NCBI GenBank assembly: GCA_025062175.1
Contig: JANXAX010000036.1
Coordinates: 1-13,663, forward strand
Direction: 5' to 3'
Source of the DNA: Anaerolineae bacterium
GTDB lineage: Bacteria > Chloroflexota > Anaerolineae > 4572-78 > NAK82
DNA length: 13,663 nucleotides
Part shown: in pieces, positions 6,010-12,439 of the stretch
Position numbering within the stretch: position 1 is the first letter of the stretch
Layout: every line of letters starts with the position of its first letter
Translations under genes and position numbers: made by a program
The notes under the pieces: generated by a model
Seen by the model: the letters and a program-made list of their open reading frames with translations, nothing else
Database searches by the model: none
What the model was told of the DNA's origin: nothing

Positions 6010-7722
6010 ATGGAGAAAAAGCGCGTGCGTTCCGCTCGGTTATCCCGTCGTGAATTCTTGCATGCAGCTGGCGTTATCGGCGCTGGTTTGGTCATCTCCG
6101 CCTGTGCAACGCCGACACCGTCGCCAGAGGCCAAGGTCGAAACACCTGTGCCTAGCCCGTCCCCGACCCCGTTGCCCACTCCGACTGATACTCCGGCGCC
6201 CACGCCAACCGTCTTGCGTGGTGAAAAACCGGGCCTAGCACCCGGAATGATCGGTGGTCCTACTGGATTTGAAGGCGCCGAACGTTATCAGTATGGGCCC
6301 GATAGCCCCGCCGGCAGGGCAATACTCGCCTTAAGAGACTTGCCGAAAGACAAGAAACCAGAGAAGTTGGTGGTGATGCATCCGGCTGGTGCTGTAGGTC
6401 ATTGGAATGTTCCATTTCCCGAAAATGCACCGACTGCCCAGCAAATCTTCGAGGAAGAAACGGGCATTAAGCTCGAAGTAATCGCCACCAATGAGAACGA
6501 ACAGTTCCAGAAGATCATCCAGGATGTCACCACGCGCGCTGGCCAGTATGATATCTACTCCTTCTGGGGCAACAACCGTGGCACTCTGTTCGAAGCCGGC
6601 GCCTTCTTGATCCTGGATGACTTGGTAGCGAAGTATCGGCCGGAGTGGGAAGAGCATTATGTCGGTGGCCAGTTGACGGTCGAAAGCTTCAACAAATATG
6701 CCGGCCACTATGTGTGTGTCTCGTTCGACGGCGACTACCAGTCCTGGAACTATCGCATTGACCTCTTTGAAGATCCCGAGGAACAGAAGAACTTCAAGGC
6801 CAAGTACGGTTGGGATCTGCAGTGGCCGGAGACGTGGGAGCAGCTGGACCAGATCTCTGAGTTCTTCACCCGTCCGGAGCAAAACCTGCTCGGTTGTACC
6901 GACCTGCGCAATCCCATCTGGAGCTTGACCAACTGGATCCAGCGCTATGCCAGCTTCGCCAATCCGGCCCAGATGCTCTTCGACCCCGAGACGGGCGACG
7001 CGCTGATCAACTCGGAGGCCGGTATCAAGGCTACCCAGGAGTTTGCCGATACGATGAAGTACAAGTCTAAGGATGCCCTCAGCTGGGGTTGGCCGGAGCA
7101 GTACAACAATATGGCGGCGGGCGGCGCGGCGATCACGTGTGCCTTCCCGAATATGCCCAAGTTCCTGGACAATCCCAAAAACCCTGATAGTAAGGTGGTG
7201 GGCAAGCTGCGCACTGGTCTCTCCCCGGGTCGCATCATCGACGGCAAGCTGATCCGCCGCACGGTGTGGTGGCCCAACATCACGCTGGCAGTTTCCTCCC
7301 AGACCAAGTATCCGGAGGCGGCCTATCTGTTCCTGCAGTGGGCCGACTCGTCTCCGATGTTCACGTTTATGGTGGGCAACCCGGCCGGCTACTACGATCC
7401 CTTCCAGAAGCAGAACTTCACCGACCCGGTGGTGGTGAGCAGCTACCACGAGTACCATGTGCCGACCATGATCGCCTCGATCGAGCACTCGGTGCCGCCG
7501 CTCAACCTCAACGGCGCCAGCGAGTATGAGACGGCGCTGGACAACAATCTGCAGGCGGTGCTCACCGGCAAGAAGACCGCCGAGCAGGCGATGGCCGATG
7601 CCGCCGCCGAATGGAACGCGATCACGGATCGACTGGGTCGTGAAAAGCAGATCGAAGCCCTCAAGGCACAAGTCGCCGCTCACTCAACCGTGGTGGACAC
7701 GCCCAAGATCCGGAAGGCATAG
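6010..7722 (+). CDS. ABC importer solute-binding lipoprotein (family 1, carbohydrate/polyol type)
   Basis: This 570-residue extracytoplasmic protein captures the substrate for the importer encoded downstream. Its N-terminus has a twin-arginine motif (SRREFL, residues 12-17), a hydrophobic stretch, and a lipobox ending ISAC with C32 as the lipidation site. It is therefore probably exported folded by Tat and anchored by lipid. A Thr/Pro-rich linker covers about residues 33-67. The remainder looks like a large family 1 (COG1653-like) binding protein: a VVMHPAG strand (~120), the QIFEEETGIKLEV segment, and many surface aromatics. The ATG at 6010 is chosen because GAGGAG lies 9 nt upstream and the export signal begins just after it. 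The length and the KYGWDL..PETW..L..ISEFF segment resemble GlpV of the glycerol importer, from memory. Substrate assignment is therefore tentative; other sugars or polyols are possible. Confidence 0.9.
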   Translation: MEKKRVRSARLSRREFLHAAGVIGAGLVISACATPTPSPEAKVETPVPSPSPTPLPTPTDTPAPTPTVLRGEKPGLAPGMIGGPTGFEGAERYQYGPDSPAGRAILALRDLPKDKKPEKLVVMHPAGAVGHWNVPFPENAPTAQQIFEEETGIKLEVIATNENEQFQKIIQDVTTRAGQYDIYSFWGNNRGTLFEAGAFLILDDLVAKYRPEWEEHYVGGQLTVESFNKYAGHYVCVSFDGDYQSWNYRIDLFEDPEEQKNFKAKYGWDLQWPETWEQLDQISEFFTRPEQNLLGCTDLRNPIWSLTNWIQRYASFANPAQMLFDPETGDALINSEAGIKATQEFADTMKYKSKDALSWGWPEQYNNMAAGGAAITCAFPNMPKFLDNPKNPDSKVVGKLRTGLSPGRIIDGKLIRRTVWWPNITLAVSSQTKYPEAAYLFLQWADSSPMFTFMVGNPAGYYDPFQKQNFTDPVVVSSYHEYHVPTMIASIEHSVPPLNLNGASEYETALDNNLQAVLTGKKTAEQAMADAAAEWNAITDRLGREKQIEALKAQVAAHSTVVDTPKIRKA

Positions 7723-7738
7723 GTCGTCTGGATGGCCC

Positions 7739-7773
7739 TTACTCCTCCCAGCTCGCCGAGCTGGGAGGAGTAA
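7739..7773. promoter_or_regulatory. Perfect 17-bp inverted repeat after the binding-protein gene
   Basis: TTACTCCTCCCAGCTCG (7739-7755) and its exact reverse complement (7757-7773) flank one central base. The transcript would form a very stable hairpin 16 nt after the binding-protein stop. What follows is AACCTCTTAATGG, not a U-run, so it is probably not a full intrinsic terminator. Such hairpins after binding-protein genes commonly protect the upstream mRNA or partly stop transcription, so that binding protein exceeds permease. Confidence 0.8.
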
Positions 7774-7821
7774 CCTCTTAATGGTAAAAAAACAAAATCA
7801 ACAGGAGTGCTTGGGAAGCAA

Positions 7822-8799
7822 ATGGACAGAAACGTGGCGATTCCGGCAATAGTGGAGAGGCGGGTTCAGCTAGTGGCGCGCCTGCGACGCCGCCGCTTTT
7901 GGGACATGAGCGATGTGCGCGTCTTTGCCACCTCGCTCACCGCGCCGGCCCAAATCGTCCTATTATTCATCATCATGTTCCCCCTGCTGGCCGAGGTCTA
8001 TATCAGCCTGACCTCCTGGACACCCACGCGCGGTGGCGATTGGACGCAGGCCTATCGCTTCTGGGATTGGGGGCGCAATTATGTAGAGATATTGCGTGAC
8101 CTCGCCTTCTGGCAGGCGCTCGGTCGCACCTTCCTCATCGCTGGCGTGGCGGTGGCGCTGGAGTTCTTGCTCGGCCTGGGAATCGCATTCCTATTCCTCG
8201 ATGAGTTTCCCGGCAAGCGCGTGTTCTACGCGCTGATGCTCGTCCCGATGATGATCGTGCCCGCGGTCGCCGGCTATGTCTTCTGGCTCTTCTTTCAGTC
8301 CAACGGCCCGCTCAATGCCATTATCTCGCTCTTGATCGGTCAGCCGTTCACCTTGACCTGGCTCGCCAACGATGTCACGGCGATGATTGCGGTCATCGTC
8401 GCAGAAGTATGGGAATGGACGCCGCTGATGTTCTTGATTATGCTCTCGGGCCTGGTGGGATTGCCGGAGGATCAGATGCGCGCGGCCACGATGCTCGGTG
8501 CCACCTCCTGGCAGAAATTCCGCTATCTGGTGCTCCCGATGCTGAAGCCGATCATCATCATCGCGCTGGTCATCCGCGGCATGGAAGCGGTCAAAATCTT
8601 CGATATGGTCTACTTGATGACGCAGGGCGGGCCGGCGCAGGCGACCGAGACGATCTCGATCTACATGTACAAGATCGCGTTTCAGCAGGTGCGCTGGTCC
8701 TATGCGGCCGCAGCGGCGATGACCATTCTGGTGATTATGACCATCCTCGCTTCTTATGCATTGCGCCCGCTGCAAACCCCCCAACGCGAGGTCGCATAG
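7822..8799 (+). CDS. ABC importer permease 1 (MalF/UgpA type)
   Basis: This encodes a 325-residue inner-membrane subunit that forms half of the transport channel. Six hydrophobic segments are visible, near residues 37-57, 101-125, 133-157, 185-208, 243-258 and 294-314. Between the fourth and fifth lies the EAA loop, with RAATMLGA and the LP of YLVLP (about residues 220-239), which docks on the ATPase. This is the layout of binding-protein-dependent transport permeases of the MalF/UgpA class. Start choice is ambiguous: the ATG at 7822 has GGGAAG only 3 nt away and AGGAG 14 nt away, while an in-frame GTG at 7807 would add five residues but would overlap the AGGAG. I prefer 7822. It follows the hairpin at 7739-7773 and should be co-transcribed with the binding protein at a lower level. 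Confidence 0.9.
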   Translation: MDRNVAIPAIVERRVQLVARLRRRRFWDMSDVRVFATSLTAPAQIVLLFIIMFPLLAEVYISLTSWTPTRGGDWTQAYRFWDWGRNYVEILRDLAFWQALGRTFLIAGVAVALEFLLGLGIAFLFLDEFPGKRVFYALMLVPMMIVPAVAGYVFWLFFQSNGPLNAIISLLIGQPFTLTWLANDVTAMIAVIVAEVWEWTPLMFLIMLSGLVGLPEDQMRAATMLGATSWQKFRYLVLPMLKPIIIIALVIRGMEAVKIFDMVYLMTQGGPAQATETISIYMYKIAFQQVRWSYAAAAAMTILVIMTILASYALRPLQTPQREVA

Positions 8800-8843
8800 T
8801 GCGTCTAAACGCGAACGTTTGCGTGAAGGGATGAGGGAGAGAG

Positions 8844-9902
8844 ATGACCCAACGTCCGACCTGGCAAATTGTGTTGCGCTATATCTTGGTGCTCATCGTG
8901 GTGGGGTGGTTCACATTCCCCACCTACTGGATGGTGACGATGGCCTTCAAGCCCAAGGTCGAGTGGTCGACCGCCCATGGCACCATCTACTGGGTGCCGC
9001 AGAACCCGACTTTGGACAACTTCGAGACGGTGTTGACTGAATATCGCGGCAGGTTCTTTCGCGCCAATCAGAGCTCGGCGTTGCCTTCCATCCGCAGCAG
9101 CATCATCGTCTCGATTGGTGGCACGTTGTTTGCCTTGCTGATCGGCACACTGGCCGCCTATGGCCTCTCGCGCTTCTCCACGGACACGGGCGAGCTGCCC
9201 TGGTATATTGCCCTAGGCCGGCTGGGCCTGTTGATCCTGGTGCTATTGCCCTTCATGGTGCTCTGGGCGTGGCTGGGGATCATTCGCTACTGGTACGGCA
9301 TCCTCAGCTTCACCCTGCTGGGAATCGCGGTCAATCAGTTGCTCGACAAATTTCTGGCGCTCTTCTACCGCGGACCGACCGGCAGCCTGGCGTTCTCTAT
9401 CCTCCAGCTGCGCATGTTCCCGCCCATGGCCATCGTCATCCCGGTGATGATCATGTGGTCGGCCTTCAAGCTGATCGACACATGGTATGGACTAATTGCG
9501 GTCTACGGCGTGGTCACCTTTCCCTTCGTGGTCTGGTTGATGAAGAGCTTCTTCGACGAGATCCCGCGCGAGCTGGACGAGGCGGCCATCGTCGACGGGG
9601 CTTCAAACTGGGGCGCTTTCTTCAAGGTGGTGCTGCCTCTGGCGAAGGGCGGTCTGGCCAGCACGGCACTGTTCGTGTTCATCCTCAACTGGAGTGACTT
9701 CCTCATCGCCCTGCTGTTGACCACCCGCGACTGGCCGACAATCCCGGTGTTCCTGAACTCGCTGGTTTCCTCGGAAATCGGCGCCCAGCATGGACCCAAG
9801 GCCGCGCTGGGCCTCTTGGCGGTGATCCCGCCGGTGGTCTTCGGCATCCTCATCCAGCGCTATCTGGTGCGCGGCCTGACATTTGGTGCGATCAAGAGGT
9901 AA
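8844..9902 (+). CDS. ABC importer permease 2 (MalG/UgpE type) with an internal membrane insertion
   Basis: This encodes the second channel subunit, 352 residues. MalG-type permeases are usually about 270-300, and the surplus is internal. The N-terminal segment (9-34) and the YGLSRF element (106-111) are standard, and the family pattern resumes at RMFPP (190-194). The EAA loop follows at 246-265 (EAAIVDG, then VVLP). Between 112 and about 185 lies extra sequence with two strongly hydrophobic stretches (about 122-147 and 150-167), likely two added membrane helices, where most relatives have only a short run. The ATG at 8844 has AGGGAG 4 nt upstream, and the gene starts 44 nt after permease 1. 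It should pair with permease 1 and the two ATPases. The family call is firm; the topology of the insertion is inferred from hydrophobicity by eye. Confidence 0.9.
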   Translation: MTQRPTWQIVLRYILVLIVVGWFTFPTYWMVTMAFKPKVEWSTAHGTIYWVPQNPTLDNFETVLTEYRGRFFRANQSSALPSIRSSIIVSIGGTLFALLIGTLAAYGLSRFSTDTGELPWYIALGRLGLLILVLLPFMVLWAWLGIIRYWYGILSFTLLGIAVNQLLDKFLALFYRGPTGSLAFSILQLRMFPPMAIVIPVMIMWSAFKLIDTWYGLIAVYGVVTFPFVVWLMKSFFDEIPRELDEAAIVDGASNWGAFFKVVLPLAKGGLASTALFVFILNWSDFLIALLLTTRDWPTIPVFLNSLVSSEIGAQHGPKAALGLLAVIPPVVFGILIQRYLVRGLTFGAIKR

Positions 9903-9909
9903 AGCGGAC

Positions 9910-11013
9910 ATGGCGAGCGTGCGTCTGGAGAATCTGCGCAAGGAATTCGGCTCCGTCGTAGCCGTCAAAGAGCTCACCCTGCACTTCCCGGATAAGAAAT
10001 TTGCGGCCATCCTTGGCCCTTCGGGCTGTGGCAAGACCACCACGATGAACATGATCGCTGGTCTGGAGACACCCACCCGCGGTTTCATCTACTTCGATGA
10101 CCGATGTATGAACGACGTGCCGCCCGGCAAGCGCAATGTTGGATTCGTGTTCCAGAACTATGCCATCTTCACCCATATGACCGTGGCCGAGAACATCGGC
10201 TTCGGGTTGAAGATCCGCGGCGTGGACGAGGCCACCATCCGCCGCGAGGTGGGCAAGATCGCCGAGCTGCTGGAGCTCACCGATATGTTGCCCATGAATG
10301 CCGGCCGGTTGAGCGTCAACGATATGCAGAAGGTGGCACTGGGGCGCAGCATGATTGTCAAGCCACGCATCTTCCTGCTGGACGAGCCGTTCAGCAACCT
10401 GGACGCTGCCTTCCGCGCTTATATGCGTGGCGAGTTGAAGCGCATCCAACGGGAGATCGGTCAGACGATGATCTACGTCACCCACGACCAGGTCGAGGCG
10501 ATGAGCATGGCGGATTACATCGCCGTCATGGACTTCGGAGTGTTGCAACAGTTCGGCACGCCCGATGAGATTTATAACCAGCCGGTCAACCTCTTCGTGG
10601 CCAACTTCATCGGCAGCCCGAACATGAATTTCATCCCGTGTTACTTCCACAGCCAGAATGGCCAGGGCTATCTGGTGCAGAAACACGGCAACGCGCGCAT
10701 CCTGTTGGATGATCGGCGCCGCCAGCTGCTGGAGCGCCATCCAGGCAACCAGGACTTGATCTGGGGGGTGCGACCCGAACATCTCACCTTGCATGCCGAA
10801 CCGTCACAGCCCGAATACCTGCGAGCGACGGTGCGCTTCCTGGAGCCCCTCGGGCCCAAGACCGTCGTGCACCTCGAATTGGGGGATCAGGACACGATCA
10901 AGGTCATCGCCCATCCCTCTTACCGCGAGAAGACCGGCACGGTGCAGTGGATCGAGATCAATCCGAAGTACCTGCACATCTTCGATGCTAAGACCGGCCT
11001 TGCCATTCGCTAA
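9910..11013 (+). CDS. ABC importer ATPase 1 (MalK/UgpC-like) with degenerate signature motif
   Basis: This 367-residue cytoplasmic ATPase powers the importer. It has Walker A GPSGCGKT (36-43), Q-loop Q82, Walker B ending in D158 and E159 (FLLDEP), a D-loop with NLD at 163-165, and switch H192 (VTHDQ). The signature, normally LSGGQ, reads LSVND at 134-138, although the following QKVALGRSM keeps the family pattern. The C-terminal part has the GVRPEH element typical of MalK-type regulatory domains. The ATG at 9910 lies 7 nt after the permease stop, with AGAGG about 10 nt before it; an in-frame GTG at 9883 would overlap the permease. Because it keeps Walker A, Walker B and the switch histidine but not the signature, it needs the next protein's LSGGE to complete a working ATP site. 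Confidence 0.93.
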   Translation: MASVRLENLRKEFGSVVAVKELTLHFPDKKFAAILGPSGCGKTTTMNMIAGLETPTRGFIYFDDRCMNDVPPGKRNVGFVFQNYAIFTHMTVAENIGFGLKIRGVDEATIRREVGKIAELLELTDMLPMNAGRLSVNDMQKVALGRSMIVKPRIFLLDEPFSNLDAAFRAYMRGELKRIQREIGQTMIYVTHDQVEAMSMADYIAVMDFGVLQQFGTPDEIYNQPVNLFVANFIGSPNMNFIPCYFHSQNGQGYLVQKHGNARILLDDRRRQLLERHPGNQDLIWGVRPEHLTLHAEPSQPEYLRATVRFLEPLGPKTVVHLELGDQDTIKVIAHPSYREKTGTVQWIEINPKYLHIFDAKTGLAIR

Positions 11014-11041
11014 TCCCGTCAAGGGTTTCTGAGGTGATCTG

Positions 11042-12202
11042 ATGGCGAACATCCGTCTTGAGAATGTGACCAAGCGCTTTGGCCGCGTCACAGCACTCCA
11101 ATCCATCAATCTGGAAATCCATCACGGTGAGTTCTTCTGCGTGTTGGGCCCGCCCGGCGCGGGCAAGACGACCCTGTTGCGCCTGATCGTCGGTCTGGAG
11201 AAGCCGGATGCAGGCACGATTTACATCGACGGCGAACCGGTCAACGACGTGCATCCGCGTAACCGTGACATCGCGATGATCTTCCAAAACCTGGCGCTCT
11301 ACCCGGACAAAACGGTCTTCGACAACATCGCTTTCCCGCTGCGCGAACGCAAGCTGCCAGCTGAGCAGATCAAGGCGCGAGTGGCGCAGGTCGCCCGGAT
11401 GTTGCACATCGAGCATCTACTGGAGCGCAAGCCGGGCAAGCTGAGCGGTGGCGAACGTCAGCGCGTGGCCATCGCACGCGCCCTGGTGCGCACGCCGCGC
11501 GCCTACCTGATGGACGAGCCGCTGGCAAACCTGGACGCGCTGTTGCGCCTGGAGATGCGCATCGAGCTGAAGCGCCTCCAAGAGCAACTGAATGAGACCC
11601 TTGTGTATGTCACCAGCGACCAGGTCGAGGCGATGAGCATGGCGGATCGCATCGCGGTGCTGTATAAAGGGGTGGTGCAGCAGTGCGACACCCCGGACAA
11701 CGTGTACAACCTGCCTGCCAACCGGCGGGTGGCGACCATCGTCGGCAGCCCGCCGATGAACTTCCTCACCTGTCAGGTGCAACGCACGGACGGGCAGCTC
11801 AACCTGGTGCATTCTGGCTTCGGCTTCCGGGTGATCGGTTCCGACCATCCCTTGTGGGACTGCCTGTGCCGTGCGCTGCCGGCCGTCCAGGAAGTGTTGG
11901 TGGGGGTGCGGCCGGAGGATATCCGCCTCTATCCCGAACAGCCGACCGATGTCATCGCCTTTCCGGCGCGCGTGGCGGTGAGCGAGCCGCTGGGCGCCGA
12001 GACCATCGTGGACGTGCAATTGGGGCGCGACATCATCAAGGTCATTACTCCGCCAACGCAGTATTTCGCCGAGAAGCAGCCGGTCTGGGTCGCCTTTGAC
12101 ATGGCCAAGGTGCATGTGATGGACGTCCAGACCGGCGCGCGCATCTACACCACGGGGGCGCCCGAACAGCTGCAATGCATCCTGCCAGGGACGTGTGCGT
12201 GA
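11042..12202 (+). CDS. ABC importer ATPase 2 (MalK/UgpC-like) lacking the switch histidine
   Basis: This 386-residue protein is the second ATPase and is clearly related to the first across the whole nucleotide-binding domain. It has Walker A GPPGAGKT (36-43), Q82, a normal signature LSGGE (134-138) followed by RQRVAIARAL, Walker B with D158 and E159 (YLMDEP), and NLD at 163-165. The switch histidine is replaced: residues 190-194 read VTSDQ, with S192 exactly where ATPase 1 has H192. The C-terminal domain has GVRPED and runs about 20 residues longer than in ATPase 1. GAGGTGA lies just before the ATG, and the gene starts 28 nt after ATPase 1. It is the last gene of the operon. Its own ATP pocket would be the degenerate site of the heterodimer, while its signature completes the good site. 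Confidence 0.93.
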   Translation: MANIRLENVTKRFGRVTALQSINLEIHHGEFFCVLGPPGAGKTTLLRLIVGLEKPDAGTIYIDGEPVNDVHPRNRDIAMIFQNLALYPDKTVFDNIAFPLRERKLPAEQIKARVAQVARMLHIEHLLERKPGKLSGGERQRVAIARALVRTPRAYLMDEPLANLDALLRLEMRIELKRLQEQLNETLVYVTSDQVEAMSMADRIAVLYKGVVQQCDTPDNVYNLPANRRVATIVGSPPMNFLTCQVQRTDGQLNLVHSGFGFRVIGSDHPLWDCLCRALPAVQEVLVGVRPEDIRLYPEQPTDVIAFPARVAVSEPLGAETIVDVQLGRDIIKVITPPTQYFAEKQPVWVAFDMAKVHVMDVQTGARIYTTGAPEQLQCILPGTCA

Positions 12203-12257
12203 TATCGTGTTGCATAGTAGGGATACGTGACACGAATCGGGTCGCGCGTCCGTAGGT

Positions 12258-12348
12258 GGCTTCCCTCTCCCCTGGTGGGAGAGGGTCGGGGCTAGGAGGA
12301 TAAACCGCTCCCTCACAGTCGTGGCTCGGATATAGGGCTGCGGCGCAG
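12258..12348. repeat. Dispersed hairpin repeat, copy B
   Basis: A perfect 9-bp inverted repeat, CCCTCTCCC (12263-12271) and GGGAGAGGG (12277-12285), has a 5-nt loop. It is followed by an AAACCGCT segment (12302 onward) and a GGGCTGCGGCGCAGA tail, in the same order as copy A at 5262-5352. It lies between the converging ABC and GAF-kinase genes. No U-run follows on either strand, so a terminator role is possible but not shown. Confidence 0.7.
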
Positions 12349-12376
12349 ATGAGTCCAATCGCGCCGAGCGTTTCAA

Positions 12377-12420
12377 CAAGCGGCTTCCCTCTCCCCATGC
12401 GAGGGAGGGTGAGGCGAAAG
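12377..12420. repeat. Dispersed hairpin repeat, copy C (first half)
   Basis: Its first 20 bases (12377-12396) are identical to 5262-5281 of copy A. The right arm, GAGGGAGGGTGAGG, pairs only imperfectly with the left arm, and the AAACCGCT half is missing. It ends about 20 nt beyond the GAF-kinase stop codon. Confidence 0.6.
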
Positions 12421-12439
12421 GAGACCTCTTCCTTAACGC

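Noticed and set aside
6331..7683. A 450-codon open frame on the minus strand opposite the binding-protein gene
   Set aside because: It lies entirely antisense to a gene with clear family features, its translation has no recognisable domain, and such frames are common opposite GC-rich genes.
8807..8820. Small AAACG-CGAA-CGTTT hairpin between the two permease genes
   Set aside because: It has only five base pairs and no U-run; within a 44-nt gap it is more likely chance than a regulatory element.
12207..12238. TCGTGT...ACACGA inverted repeat just after the importer operon
   Set aside because: A 6-bp stem with a loop of about 20 nt and no T-run is too weak to call an intrinsic terminator.
11417..12379. 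A 320-codon minus-strand frame opposite ATPase 2 and the following gap
   Set aside because: It is antisense to a well-supported ATPase and reads through a hairpin repeat; the His/Arg-rich translation is typical of a shadow frame.
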